A DNA stretch of 43,966 nt from Chromatiales bacterium (GTDB taxonomy: Bacteria; Pseudomonadota; Gammaproteobacteria; Chromatiales; Chromatiaceae), in the NCBI GenBank assembly GCA_028278145.1, contig JANQEV010000039.1, forward strand, positions 1 to 43,966, written 5' to 3'. Made by a program: the position numbers and the translations under genes. Below are positions 1-8,606 of the stretch, one piece after another (within the stretch, counting starts at the first letter, position 1; every line of letters starts with the position of its first letter). The notes below the pieces were generated by a model, which saw nothing but the letters and a program-made list of their open reading frames with translations, did not search any database and was not told the DNA's origin.

Positions 1-12
1 GTGACCACTTGA
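1..12 (+). other. Possible C-terminal tail of upstream gene (ftsY?)
   Basis: The first twelve bases read as three codons and a TGA stop in one frame, 11 bases before ftsE. In gammaproteobacteria ftsY usually precedes ftsE, so this may be its end. Three codons cannot identify a protein; the assignment rests only on known gene order. Confidence 0.25.
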
Positions 13-23
13 ATACATAAGCG

Positions 24-704
24 ATGATCCACTTCGACAATGTCATCAAACGCTATCCCGGCGGCACAGAAGGGCTAAGCAAGATCAATCTCCATATTGA
101 TAGTGGTGAGATGGTGTTCCTTACCGGACATTCAGGTGCGGGCAAGAGCACCCTGCTCAAGCTTATCGGCCTACTGGAGCGTTGTACCAGTGGCCAGGTC
201 CTGGTATCCGGGCGCAACCTTTCGCGCCTGCGGGGTCGCCAGATTCCATTCCATCGACGTGAAGTGGGAATGATCTTTCAGGACTATCGTCTACTGCAGA
301 ATCGCACCGTATTCGACAATGTCGCCATGCCCCTGATTGCCGCAGGTGTGGGCTACACAGAGATCGGACGCCGGGTGCGTGCGGCCCTGGACAAGGTGGG
401 ATTGCTTAGTAAGGAGAAGTCCCATCCCATCGCCCTCTCCGGAGGTGAACAGCAGCGGGTAGGTATTGCCCGCGCAGTGGTCAACCGCCCTCCACTGGTG
501 CTGGCGGATGAACCTACCGGCAATCTGGATCCTGAACTGTCCCGGGAGATCATGCAGCTGTTTGAGCAGTTCAACCAGGTGGGTGTAACCCTGCTTATCG
601 CCAGTCATGATCTGGACCTGATCTCAAGTATGAATCGACGCATTCTAACTCTGAGTAAGGGCCGGCTGGCACATGACAGCCAGGGCATAGGCGGCCTGGA
701 ATGA
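24..704 (+). CDS. ftsE: Cell-division ATP-binding protein FtsE
   Basis: FtsE is the cytoplasmic ATPase of the FtsEX complex, which links the Z-ring to septal peptidoglycan hydrolases through EnvC-like activators. The 226 residues match the usual length. Visible motifs are Walker A (GHSGAGKST, near residue 35), a Q-loop (FQDYRLL), the ABC signature ([14 protein letters not shown], about 140-153), Walker B with catalytic Glu ([12 protein letters not shown]) and the switch His (ASHD). The ATG at 24 begins the typical MIHFDNV N-terminus. Its last bases overlap ftsX by four (ATGA), implying translational coupling. The pair lies directly before rpoH, as in Escherichia coli. No anomaly is seen. Confidence 0.97.
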   Translation: MIHFDNVIKRYPGGTEGLSKINLHIDSGEMVFLTGHSGAGKSTLLKLIGLLERCTSGQVLVSGRNLSRLRGRQIPFHRREVGMIFQDYRLLQNRTVFDNVAMPLIAAGVGYTEIGRRVRAALDKVGLLSKEKSHPIALSGGEQQRVGIARAVVNRPPLVLADEPTGNLDPELSREIMQLFEQFNQVGVTLLIASHDLDLISSMNRRILTLSKGRLAHDSQGIGGLE

Positions 705-1675
705 GAAAACGGCGCAACCTGAACAAGATCCGCGATATGTCCTCTGCCCGCAAAGGGCACTTGAGTACCTGGGCCATGCGTCACCTGCAGGCACTGCTCT
801 CCAGTTTGGGAAGGCTCAGCCGAGCTCCATTTTCCACCATGATGACGGTGGCAGTACTCAGTATCGCCCTTGCCTTTCCCACTGGACTCAAACTGTTGTT
901 GGATAACGCTCAGCGACTCAGCGGCAGCCTGGACAACTCGGCCAATATATCCATCTTTTTTAAGCAGGACCTACCAGAGAGCAAACTGAAACAGATTGAG
1001 CAGCAGCTCAGGTTAAAGAACAGCGTTGCCACACTCCAGTTGATCACCCCGGAACAGGCCCTGGAGGAGTTTCGCCAGAACTCCGGATTTGCTGAGGCAT
1101 TGGATACCCTGGACAGCAACCCACTGCCTGCCGTGATGGTAATCACCCCCAGCGCAGCCCATGCCACACCAGAAGGAGCCGAGGCACTCCTGCAGGAGTT
1201 ACGGTTACTGCCTGAGGTGGATATTGCGCAACTAGATCTGCAGTGGGTACGGCGCTTCCAGGCCCTTACCGATATTGCCGCCCGCGGCATCTTGCTGCTC
1301 TCATCTCTTCTGGCCTTGGCCGTACTGCTCATAATCGGTAACACCATCCGACTCGAGATCCAGAATCAGAAGGACGAAATCGAGATCACCAAGCTGATTG
1401 GAGGCACCAATGCCTTCATTCGGCGCCCATTTCTCTACTCCGGGTTCTGGTATGGCCTGTTTGGTGGGATTCTTGCCTGGCTGCTGGTCAGCCTGAATCT
1501 ATGGCTGCTGGAGCAGCCGGTAAAGAGATTGGCCGGGCTGTACCACAGCAACTTCCAGCTTACATCCATCGACCTGCCAACCCTGTTTATCCTGATACTT
1601 TGCAGCACCCTGCTGGGACTAGCTGGCTCATGGATTGCCGTAACCAAGCATCTATACAGCATTGAACCTGAATAG
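701..1675 (+). CDS. ftsX: Cell-division membrane protein FtsX
   Basis: FtsX is the membrane partner of FtsE and transmits ATPase activity to periplasmic amidase activators. The 324 residues show the family layout: a cytoplasmic N-terminus of about 45 residues, TM1 (about 45-68), a periplasmic domain of about 120 residues, TM2 (about 195-215), TM3 (about 243-270) and TM4 (about 290-316). The segment after TM2 (NQKDEIEITKLIGGTNAFIRRPFLY) is typical of the FtsX/MacB permease core. It overlaps ftsE by four bases. No terminator follows, so some read-through into rpoH is possible. Confidence 0.96.
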   Translation: MRKRRNLNKIRDMSSARKGHLSTWAMRHLQALLSSLGRLSRAPFSTMMTVAVLSIALAFPTGLKLLLDNAQRLSGSLDNSANISIFFKQDLPESKLKQIEQQLRLKNSVATLQLITPEQALEEFRQNSGFAEALDTLDSNPLPAVMVITPSAAHATPEGAEALLQELRLLPEVDIAQLDLQWVRRFQALTDIAARGILLLSSLLALAVLLIIGNTIRLEIQNQKDEIEITKLIGGTNAFIRRPFLYSGFWYGLFGGILAWLLVSLNLWLLEQPVKRLAGLYHSNFQLTSIDLPTLFILILCSTLLGLAGSWIAVTKHLYSIEPE

Positions 1676-1793
1676 GCCCCAAAGCAACCTGATGATAAAC
1701 AACATATCCTATTGATTATACTGCTGTTTTAGTCATCTACATCATCTAACCCCCTGCGACATCCACACAGTTATAAACCAAGGTAAAAATGGT

Positions 1794-1820
1794 GAACTTT
1801 TAGCTGTACAGGTACTCAAA
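1794..1820 (+). promoter_or_regulatory. Sigma-E-type promoter for rpoH (P3-like)
   Basis: GAACTT (1794-1799), a 16-base spacer and TCAAA (1816-1820) fit the extracytoplasmic sigma-E consensus (GGAACTT and TCAAA or TCTGA). Spacing and -35 match the known E. coli rpoH P3 promoter. It lies about 70 bases before the rpoH start. This predicts that envelope stress raises RpoH. It is a pattern match only. Confidence 0.6.
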
Positions 1821-1887
1821 CCGAAGAACTGGCACTCTACCGGGAAGAGTGCTAACATAATTGCACACAAAACTACTGGGTTATTAT

Positions 1888-2742
1888 ATGAGCAAAGAAC
1901 TGGCCATACCCGTCAACCTGTCTACCGGCAGTATGGACGCATACATCAGCGCAGCCTATCAGTTGCCGATGTTGACCGCAGATGAAGAGCACGATCTGGC
2001 AGTACGCCTGCGCGATAACGGCGATCTGGACGCTGCCCGCGCCCTGGTGCTGTCACATCTGCGCTTTGTGATACGCATTGCCCGTGGCTACTCCGGTTAC
2101 GGTCTGGCCCTGCCCGATCTGGTACAGGAAGGTTCAGTGGGCCTGATGAAGGCCGTACGTCGCTTCAACCCAGATATGGGAGTACGCTTGGTCTCTTTTG
2201 CCGTGCACTGGATCAAGGCGGAGATACACGAGTTTGTTCTGCGTAACTGGCGTATCGTAAAGGTGGCTACCACCAAATCCCAGCGCAAACTGTTCTTTAA
2301 CCTGCGCAGCTCCAAGAAACGTCTGGGCTGGTTCTCCCAGGAAGAGGTGGAAGGTGTAGCCGCAGATCTGGGTGTGAAGCCAGAGACCGTCCTTGAGATG
2401 GAAAAACGCCTGAGCAAGATAGATGTCGCCTTTGACGGAATGACCTCCAGCTCGGATGATGACAAGACCCCGGCCGCACCAGCAGCATATCTACCGGACA
2501 TGCGCATGGAGCCAGCCTCACAGCTGGAACAGATGGATTATGAACGCAGTGAGAAACATCAGCTGTATGCTGCCCTGGATGGCCTGGACGAGCGCAGTAA
2601 GGAGATCCTGACTGCACGCTGGCTGTCTGAGGATAAAGCGACCCTGCATGAACTGGCGGACAGGTTTGGCGTCTCTGCAGAACGCATCAGGCAGATAGAG
2701 AAACGCGCCATGGAGAAGATGAAGGCCGTCCTGGCCGGCTGA
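1888..2742 (+). CDS. rpoH: Heat-shock sigma factor RpoH (sigma-32)
   Basis: RpoH directs RNA polymerase to heat-shock promoters. The chosen ATG at 1888 gives 284 residues, the same length as the E. coli protein, and the sequence MSKELAIP; an in-frame TTG at 1861 would only add nine unlikely residues. Region 2 ([38 protein letters not shown]) is followed by the RpoH box (QRKLFFNLR), which separates RpoH from RpoD and RpoS. Region 4.2 ([29 protein letters not shown]) is complete. The position after ftsEX is conserved. A sigma-E-like promoter lies upstream and a strong terminator follows. Confidence 0.97.
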   Translation: MSKELAIPVNLSTGSMDAYISAAYQLPMLTADEEHDLAVRLRDNGDLDAARALVLSHLRFVIRIARGYSGYGLALPDLVQEGSVGLMKAVRRFNPDMGVRLVSFAVHWIKAEIHEFVLRNWRIVKVATTKSQRKLFFNLRSSKKRLGWFSQEEVEGVAADLGVKPETVLEMEKRLSKIDVAFDGMTSSSDDDKTPAAPAAYLPDMRMEPASQLEQMDYERSEKHQLYAALDGLDERSKEILTARWLSEDKATLHELADRFGVSAERIRQIEKRAMEKMKAVLAG

Positions 2743-2762
2743 TCACGCTAAATGACACATGC

Positions 2763-2791
2763 AAAAAAGGGGCGTTAATCGCCCCTTTTTT
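2763..2791. terminator. Bidirectional terminator between rpoH and the esterase gene
   Basis: GGGGCG (2769-2774) pairs with CGCCCC (2780-2785) around a TTAAT loop. The stem is flanked by six A and six T, which extend it and give a U-tract on both strands. It serves rpoH (plus) and the convergent esterase gene (minus). Confidence 0.93.
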
Positions 2792-2811
2792 CGTCACGCT
2801 CTCTTATTCAA

Positions 2812-3561
2812 TCAGTTACTCATAGCTTTAAACCAGATCTCCGCTATCCGCTCATAACCGGCAGCGTTGGGGTGGTTACCATCACTATCCAGCAACTCCT
2901 TGGATGTAAAAAGCGTGGTATTAAAAAAATCTACCGTATCCACACCCAGAGCCGCAGCCTGTTTGCGGATAATGGCATTATATCTCTTGGTTTGTGCCGA
3001 CATCCTGGCAACATCATCAGCAGTGAGCTTGTCGAAACTGCTTGTTCGTAACTCGGCATTGGTCATAACCGGGCGCTGGGATTGATTATCAAGCAGTGCA
3101 ACATAGAGCCGGGCCCCTGTTGCCTTCAATCGGGTCAAAATGGTCTTGATGTTAGCGGAGAAGATCTTCAGTCCATCGGCCTCACAGCGCTTGAGGTCAT
3201 TGCCAAAGTCCACATCACATACATAGTTGTAGAGACCAAACAGGTCATTACTGCCGATCCAAACCAGGGCAACCTTAGTACCACCTGCTTGACCTAATAT
3301 TTTTAGCGCCGGTTCCAATTGGGTATTGATCAGGTCATCCGTAGTCCAACCAGATTTGCCCAGGTTATGCAGCCTGGAACCGGCGTATGTTTTTTTGAGG
3401 AGCTGCAATAAGCGGGGTGGATAGCCGCCGATTCCACTGTGATCACCATCGCCCTGGGTCAGGCTATCGCCTAAAGTAACCAGGGTAATGGAATTAGCAA
3501 AGACGGTAGGCGCAAAAGATAACAGTGCCAGTACGCACAGGGTAGATATGACTCTTTTCAT
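2812..3561 (-). CDS. Secreted SGNH/GDSL-family esterase (TesA/arylesterase-like)
   Basis: This is a predicted periplasmic ester hydrolase acting on acyl esters, thioesters or lysophospholipids; the true substrate is unknown. The ATG at 3561 is preferred because AAGGAG lies 8 bases upstream; the GTG at 3570 lies inside that region. The product has 249 residues with a Sec signal peptide (MKRVISTLCVLALLSFAPTVFA). SGNH blocks are present: GDSLTQG with the nucleophile Ser (block I), a Gly block near NLGKSGWTTDDL, GSNDLFG with Asn (block III) and DGNHPNAAGY with the catalytic Asp/His (block V). It resembles TesA-type proteins in order and spacing but has longer loops. It is monocistronic and shares its terminator with rpoH. 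Confidence 0.88.
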   Translation of the reverse strand: MKRVISTLCVLALLSFAPTVFANSITLVTLGDSLTQGDGDHSGIGGYPPRLLQLLKKTYAGSRLHNLGKSGWTTDDLINTQLEPALKILGQAGGTKVALVWIGSNDLFGLYNYVCDVDFGNDLKRCEADGLKIFSANIKTILTRLKATGARLYVALLDNQSQRPVMTNAELRTSSFDKLTADDVARMSAQTKRYNAIIRKQAAALGVDTVDFFNTTLFTSKELLDSDGNHPNAAGYERIAEIWFKAMSN

Positions 3562-3795
3562 GGACAACACTCCTTGCTGAGCAGCTTAGCCTGAGATCAC
3601 AGTTATAGTGTAACGAAAAAAGATGGAGCATTGGACCTCCCGTGATTTAGCGGTTATTTTATTCAGTAGCAGGGACTTCCATCGACCAGGCAGACACCAT
3701 GTTAATGGAGCAACAGGACACCCCAAACAGGGGAACGACCTGATCCAGACTGACCACCATACAAATATAGCTGCTACTATGTGCACCTAACCATC

Positions 3796-4596
3796 ATGCC
3801 TTCACCCCTTCAGAAATCAGCTTTGACATGGTTGTCAGATAGCGTTGGCAGCAGAGCAGCCACCATCGCCAGTGTCACCTTGCTACTAACCCTGCTTAGT
3901 GCCTGCACCTCTCTGGGTAGTCACAACATGGAAACACTTGGCCAGATAGATTTTGGCCCCCGCCACACCCTGCGCATGTGCGTCTACCGGGATGCAAAGA
4001 TCAGTGAGGCGCAGGCCCGCCAAGTGATAGAGGCGGTGGATAAAGAGTTTGATCAATATGCCCTGGATGTATCCATCCCCTGGATACGGATATGGAAACG
4101 CCACAACAACTCTGAGGTTGCGGTAATAGATGAACTGACACCCCTTGCCCTGGAACCACCCTGTGACCGGGTTATGGGGCTGGACAGTAGACATGCAGGG
4201 AGGGCCCAGTGGCTGGTTGTACTGCAGGAGAGTCTGGGTGCAGTTGAGTTAGTCACCCGCACCCGAGGCTATATCCTGTACACCGCCGCATTAAAAGGAG
4301 ACTCCAGCGATGACCCTGATATGGTGGCCATACATGAGGCATATCATATGCTGGGTTGTGACCATGACACCGACATGACTGCCTGCTACCGCAAGATTGC
4401 CAGTATGAAGGAGGCTGCCAGGTCAAACATGGGGACCAGGGAGGATTTTTTCCCTGGAATCAGTATCTCCGGAAAGCTGATCACCAGCCGTAAAGAGACA
4501 GATCAACTACTGCGGCTATCCTTTGAGCGCAATGGTATAAACATAGGAAGGGTTGCCAATCCAGAAACCACTGCTTCTAGCAGATCAACCCGTTGA
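3796..4596 (+). CDS. Putative lipoprotein with metzincin-type zinc motif
   Basis: No named family is recognised. The ATG at 3796 gives 266 residues; a GTG at 3781 is in frame, and neither has a convincing ribosome binding site. A hydrophobic stretch ends in a lipobox (LLSAC), so membrane anchoring is likely. About 140 residues later comes HEAYHMLGCDHD, which fits the metzincin signature HExxHxxGxxH: three His ligands plus the general-base Glu. A Met (SNMGT) about 35 residues further on could be the Met-turn. The rest is not similar to a metzincin subfamily I know, so this is either a divergent peptidase or a zinc-binding relative. Substrate unknown. Confidence 0.6.
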   Translation: MPSPLQKSALTWLSDSVGSRAATIASVTLLLTLLSACTSLGSHNMETLGQIDFGPRHTLRMCVYRDAKISEAQARQVIEAVDKEFDQYALDVSIPWIRIWKRHNNSEVAVIDELTPLALEPPCDRVMGLDSRHAGRAQWLVVLQESLGAVELVTRTRGYILYTAALKGDSSDDPDMVAIHEAYHMLGCDHDTDMTACYRKIASMKEAARSNMGTREDFFPGISISGKLITSRKETDQLLRLSFERNGINIGRVANPETTASSRSTR

Positions 4597-4795
4597 ATTA
4601 AAAGTTGTTTTTTGGAATCCATTATTTAGTTTGGCCACTATAACAGCTGCCGTACCAAAAAAAATCCGCGGGCTTGAGAATTCTCAATGCGCACTCGGCC
4701 TGCCCTGTGCTCAAATACTCTGGACGGTGGGTGATAGGCAACCAATTCTATCTTGATGCAGTTGATCTAGAACCCCCGGCATCTCCTCCTTTGGT
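4597..4795 (+). other. Untranslated stretch, possible small RNA
   Basis: About 200 bases between the lipoprotein stop and a strong plus-strand terminator hold no ORF with a credible start. It may be a long 3' untranslated region or a 3'-derived or independent small RNA. No known RNA family is recognised and no clear promoter was found. Confidence 0.3.
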
Positions 4796-4832
4796 TAAGG
4801 CCGCTAACCTTTTTAGCGGCCTTATTTTTTTC
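4796..4832 (+). terminator. Strong Rho-independent terminator (plus strand)
   Basis: A 12-base stem, TAAGGCCGCTAA (4796-4807) with TTAGCGGCCTTA (4813-4824), has a 5-base loop and is followed by a T-run (4825-4832). The T-run is only on the plus-strand side, so it ends transcription from the lipoprotein gene or a small RNA, not aroF. Confidence 0.92.
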
Positions 4833-4840
4833 CAGCAGGA

Positions 4841-5914
4841 TCAGCTCCTGCGTCCAGGAAGTACCTCGGCCAGCTTGGCATCCATATCCCGCAGCAGTTT
4901 CTCTGTAGTCTCCCAATCGATACAGGCATCGGTTACCGACACCCCATACTCCAGCTGCGACAGGTCGGCAGGAATCTTCTGATTCCCCTCCTTCAGATTA
5001 CTCTCCAGCATGATACCCATAATAGATTTATTGCCCGCGATAATCTGACCCACCACATTATCCACCACCAGAGGTTGCAGATTATAGTTCTTGTTGGAGT
5101 TGCCATGACTACAATCCACCATGATGTTCTCTGCCAGTCCGGCCTCACGCAGGGTCTCTTCACACTGGGCTATGCTCACAGAGTCATAGTTGGGTTGGCC
5201 GCCACCTCCACGCAGGATGATGTGTGCTGCTGCATTGCCTCGGGTCTGGATTACCGCCACCTGTCCCGCATGATCGATACCGAGGAAGTTATGTGGCTGG
5301 GAGACAGACTTGAGGGCGTTGATGGCCACGGCCAGATTGCCGTCAGTACCATTCTTGAAACCTACCGGAGTAGACAGTCCACTGGCCATTTCACGATGAG
5401 TCTGGGATTCAGTGGTACGGGCGCCAATGGCAGACCAGGCAAACAGGTCGGATAGATACTGGGGACTGATAGGATCTAAAGCCTCGGTAGCCGCTGGCAG
5501 TCCCAAACCTGCCAGATGCAGCAGTAGCCTGCGCGCCTTGTGCAGACCCTCTTCAATCTGGAAAGAGTCATCCATATTGGGGTCATTGATCAGCCCTTTC
5601 CAACCCACCGTGGTACGCGGCTTCTCAAAGTAGATCCGCATCACCAGATACAGGCTGCCAGATAACTCCTGACGTAGCTTGTTCAGCTTATCGGCATACT
5701 CTATGGCCGCATCCACATCGTGGATGGAACAGGGTCCGGTCACCACCAGCAGGCGCTGGTCTTCTCCACTCAGTATGTTCTTAATGGTCTGACGTGCCTG
5801 CCAGATAGACTCATCACCCTCCTCACTGTTGGGCATATGTCGCTTCAGTTGCGTGGGTGAAACCAGGATGCGCTCGGCCAGCACATTGGTGTTATACAGG
5901 TTATGGGTAGTCAT
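4841..5914 (-). CDS. aroF: 3-deoxy-7-phosphoheptulonate synthase, class I (AroF type)
   Basis: The enzyme condenses phosphoenolpyruvate and erythrose 4-phosphate to DAHP, the first step of aromatic amino acid synthesis in the cytoplasm. The 357 residues agree with E. coli AroF (356). Visible family motifs are GPCSIHD with the metal-binding Cys, RTTVGWKGLINDP, the active-site stretch GARTTESQTHREMASGL, GFKNGTDG and DCSHGNSNKNY. The N-terminal 45 residues, which carry feedback control in this family, are present; the effector (Tyr, Phe or Trp) cannot be read off reliably, although overall resemblance is closest to the Tyr-type AroF. The start has GGAAA about 7 bases upstream. Only 23 bases separate it from the interspersed repeat, so its promoter must lie in or beyond that element. 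Confidence 0.96.
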   Translation of the reverse strand: MTTHNLYNTNVLAERILVSPTQLKRHMPNSEEGDESIWQARQTIKNILSGEDQRLLVVTGPCSIHDVDAAIEYADKLNKLRQELSGSLYLVMRIYFEKPRTTVGWKGLINDPNMDDSFQIEEGLHKARRLLLHLAGLGLPAATEALDPISPQYLSDLFAWSAIGARTTESQTHREMASGLSTPVGFKNGTDGNLAVAINALKSVSQPHNFLGIDHAGQVAVIQTRGNAAAHIILRGGGGQPNYDSVSIAQCEETLREAGLAENIMVDCSHGNSNKNYNLQPLVVDNVVGQIIAGNKSIMGIMLESNLKEGNQKIPADLSQLEYGVSVTDACIDWETTEKLLRDMDAKLAEVLPGRRS

Positions 5915-5937
5915 GCTTATTTCCGCTAATTAATATA

Positions 5938-6213
5938 GGGAGCCTCTGGTCAACTCCATGATGGCCGAGACGTTGCCTTTGCGTCTTGAGCTACAAGGCG
6001 TCTTGCCTAGCTAATGGCCCCAGTCCTTAGCAAGCAAGACAACGCAGTAGATCTGGCGCAAAGGCGCGTCCCGAAGGGTTTGCGCCAAATGGCGCGCTCG
6101 CTGTGTTGTGGTGCTTGCCGTATAGCTATGGCATGCGGCCTGCGCACCACGCCTTGCGATCATCGCTATTTGATCACAAACTCGGCTCATCAGCGAGTTA
6201 ATCAGAGGCTCCC
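5938..6213. repeat. Interspersed structured repeat, copy 1 (MITE-like)
   Basis: This is a 276-base non-coding element with imperfect 19-base terminal inverted repeats (GGGAGCC at the left, GGCTCCC at the right). The centre has a further stem, GGCGCAAA with TTTGCGCC, and a near-palindrome around TATAGCTA. Copy 2 lies at 13280-13556 in the same orientation; by eye the two differ at about 28 of 277 positions, with one indel. No transposase and no clear target-site duplication is seen. Short ORFs crossing the element are not supported as genes. It sits between aroF and the end of the bio operon. Confidence 0.88.
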
Positions 6214-6279
6214 AAGATTGCGGCACATGATACGAAGTTTCCCTCTCCAAGCAAAATCAGACCCCTTTCGAAGTTAAGG

Positions 6280-6957
6280 TCAGTCTGGATGCTGTAGCTG
6301 CAATCTCTCCGCCACCACATCTGCCGAGATCTGTTGCATATGAGGTATGACACCAAGACAGGGGGCAGCTATCTCCCGCTTCAAGGTAACAATATTTGAT
6401 TCCTGTTCCCGCATCTCAGGCTGCACCATGTTGGCCACCCATCCTGCCAACTTGAGTCCGTCTGACAGAATGGCTTCAGCCGTAAGCACTGCATGATTGA
6501 TACAACCCAGTTTCATTCCCACCACCAACACCACCGGCAGATTCATCACCCGGGCCAGATCAGATACAGTACCATCATTCCCTAATGGCACACGCCAGCC
6601 ACCCACCCCTTCCACCACCACCAGGTCGGCCCGATTGGACAGTTCCCGCAAACTCTCCAGAATCCTGCCAAAGCGAATATCCTCACCAGCCTGTTCAGCG
6701 GCAATATGCGGGGCAATGGGTGGTTCAAAAGTAAAAGGATTAACCAGGCTATACTGCAGCGGTATAGAGGCCTGATGCAGGATTCTCTGAGCATCATCAT
6801 TACGTAGCCCCCCGGCAGTAGGCACGGCCCCGGAGGCAACCGGCTTCATCCCCAACACAGAATACCCGGTTGACTGCAGCTTCTGCATCAGACCAAGAGT
6901 GATCTCGGTCTTGCCACATTCAGTGTCGGTTCCTGTTATAAAATAGCCTTCTGACAT
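6280..6957 (-). CDS. bioD: Dethiobiotin synthetase
   Basis: BioD closes the ureido ring of dethiobiotin from 7,8-diaminopelargonate, CO2 and ATP. The 225 residues match the family. The P-loop GTDTECGKT (residues 9-17) is almost the canonical GTDTxVGKT; other motifs are KPVASGA, the VVVEGVGGWRVPL loop and VVLVVGMKLGCINHA. It is last in the bioB-F-H-C-D operon, 12 bases after bioC. About 66 bases after its stop comes the interspersed repeat; no terminator was recognised. Confidence 0.96.
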   Translation of the reverse strand: MSEGYFITGTDTECGKTEITLGLMQKLQSTGYSVLGMKPVASGAVPTAGGLRNDDAQRILHQASIPLQYSLVNPFTFEPPIAPHIAAEQAGEDIRFGRILESLRELSNRADLVVVEGVGGWRVPLGNDGTVSDLARVMNLPVVLVVGMKLGCINHAVLTAEAILSDGLKLAGWVANMVQPEMREQESNIVTLKREIAAPCLGVIPHMQQISADVVAERLQLQHPD

Positions 6958-6969
6958 GACACAACTCTG

Positions 6970-7836
6970 CTAGTACATCCGCTTGATATTCTCGACAGGA
7001 AACATGGTGGCAGCATCCTCCTGCAACTGATCCAGGACATGCTGATCAGGCGCCCAGGCATGACCATAGATCACCTCATAACTGGCTGGTAATTTACCCT
7101 CTCTACGAAACTGCTCGTAGGATTCACGCATGGCATGCATTCGGTTCTTACCGGTAAGGCCACGCCTGCGGTCCCGGTTCACGTTGTGCGCACCCAAGAC
7201 CTTCAGATCCTGCATCAGACCATCTACCCGATCATAGGTCAGCACCATGCGATCAACATCGATCACCGGTTCGGCAAAGCGGCTGCGCACCAGGGCATCT
7301 CCCACATCATGCATATCCAGAAACTGGCTCACATGGCTGCCACCGTCGGCCTCACTCCAGGCCGTGCGTAGCTCTTTTAGGGTATCCGGACCAAAGGTAG
7401 TGAAGGCTACCAGGCCACCTGGGCGCAGCACCCGCATAAATTCACTGAAGGTGTGTTCCAGATCGTTACTCCACTGCAGGGCAGCATTGGAATAGATCAG
7501 ATCGACACTACTATCGGCAAATGGCAAATGCTCCAGGTCGGCACAGACACAGTGCGGACGTCGTAACCAGGAACCACGTTTACGGGTCTTGAGCAGCATG
7601 GGAAAGGCAAAATCCAGGGCCAGTATCTGGGCCTTCTTATATCGCTTGGCCAGCTCTGCCGTGGCCACACCGGTCCCGGAACCAATATCCAGGATCACCT
7701 TGGGTTCAATCAGCATCAGTTCCAGACGCTCCACCAGACGCTGACCAATCTCCCGCTGCAACACGGCTACTTCATCATAGCGTTCTGCCGCTTTGGAGAA
7801 GGCACTGCAGGCCTGGCGTTTATCAATATTAACCAT
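6970..7836 (-). CDS. bioC: Malonyl-ACP O-methyltransferase
   Basis: BioC methylates malonyl-ACP with S-adenosylmethionine, disguising it so that fatty-acid synthesis can build the pimeloyl moiety. With the ATG at 7836 the product has 288 residues. The SAM motif ILDIGSGTGVATAEL, the acidic strand LALDFAFPML, the DLEHLPFADSSVDLIYSNAALQW segment and FTTFGPDTLKELRTAW are all typical of BioC. The start overlaps the bioH stop by one base (TGATG), so the two are coupled; BioH removes the methyl group that BioC adds. Another TTG at 7839 is in frame but unnecessary. Confidence 0.95.
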   Translation of the reverse strand: MVNIDKRQACSAFSKAAERYDEVAVLQREIGQRLVERLELMLIEPKVILDIGSGTGVATAELAKRYKKAQILALDFAFPMLLKTRKRGSWLRRPHCVCADLEHLPFADSSVDLIYSNAALQWSNDLEHTFSEFMRVLRPGGLVAFTTFGPDTLKELRTAWSEADGGSHVSQFLDMHDVGDALVRSRFAEPVIDVDRMVLTYDRVDGLMQDLKVLGAHNVNRDRRRGLTGKNRMHAMRESYEQFRREGKLPASYEVIYGHAWAPDQHVLDQLQEDAATMFPVENIKRMY

Positions 7837-8606
7837 CAAACATTACTCATAAATTCATCAATTAGTTCCAGGCACCTGTGCTGATCAGACAACATGGGCA
7901 GGTGTGCCGCCTGCCGAAACACATGTACTTCAGCCTGAGGCTGCAGTCTTAGCAGCGCCTCACCTAGCGCCACTGGTACCAGTAGATCGCGCCGCCCCAA
8001 CAGCCACATATTTGGACACTGCAAGCTGGGTAGATCAGATCTCAGATCAACATTCAGCAACAGATCCAGACCGGCCTCCAGGGCCTGGTCATGCGGTTGT
8101 GGACGACCAGCCAGACCTGCACGTAGAGGTCGTAACAGCTGGCGCATACCAGCATCACCATGGGCCTGCAGCAGTAAAAACCGTTCCAGGGTCTGGGCAT
8201 GATCCGTTTGCAGGTCAGTGGCAAAACTGTGCAGGGTATCAGGCTCCATGGCACTGTCCCAACCATCCCGCTGCACAAAGCTGGGAGTACCAGCGATGGA
8301 GATCAGACCCTGCACCCGTTCCGGCTTCAATACTGCAGCCCGTTGCGCCAGCATGGAACCCAGGGACCAGCCAATCCACACCGCAGACTGCGGTACAATC
8401 TCAAGTACCGCATTTACCCACTGGTCCAGTTCCAGGCAGCCTTGCTGGTAGCTGCTATAACCGTGCCCCGGCATCTCCACCAGATGCAAGCGGTAACGCT
8501 GGGACAGTTGCTCAGCCATGGAAGACCAGACCGCACTGTTCATGCCCCAGCCATGGATCAAGACTATATCCTGGCCCTGGCCTAGAACCTCCTTATGTAA
8601 CTGCAT
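7836..8606 (-). CDS. bioH: Pimeloyl-ACP methyl ester esterase
   Basis: BioH hydrolyses pimeloyl-ACP methyl ester, ending chain elongation in pimelate synthesis. Starting at the ATG at 8606 (MQLHKEV) gives 256 residues, the same as E. coli BioH; the ATG at 8642 would run deeper into bioF and add 12 residues unlike the family. The alpha/beta-hydrolase features are HGWGMN (oxyanion region), GWSLGS with nucleophile Ser81, GRRDLLVP with the catalytic Asp, and HLPMLSD with the catalytic His. The start overlaps the bioF end by 14 bases and the stop overlaps bioC. In E. coli bioH is unlinked; here it is inside the operon. Confidence 0.93.
   Translation of the reverse strand: MQLHKEVLGQGQDIVLIHGWGMNSAVWSSMAEQLSQRYRLHLVEMPGHGYSSYQQGCLELDQWVNAVLEIVPQSAVWIGWSLGSMLAQRAAVLKPERVQGLISIAGTPSFVQRDGWDSAMEPDTLHSFATDLQTDHAQTLERFLLLQAHGDAGMRQLLRPLRAGLAGRPQPHDQALEAGLDLLLNVDLRSDLPSLQCPNMWLLGRRDLLVPVALGEALLRLQPQAEVHVFRQAAHLPMLSDQHRCLELIDEFMSNV

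Noticed and set aside
3586-3786. 66-codon minus-strand ORF between the esterase and the lipoprotein
   Set aside because: No ribosome binding site, and it covers the region where divergent promoters should be.
5938-6213. Insertion sequence with transposase
   Set aside because: The element is too short to code for one and no transposase fragment is visible; treated as a non-autonomous repeat.
6014-6277. ORFs of 79-87 codons across repeat copy 1 (and 65-70 codons across copy 2)
   Set aside because: They lie in a structured non-coding repeat, differ in frame and ends between copies, and have no ribosome binding site.
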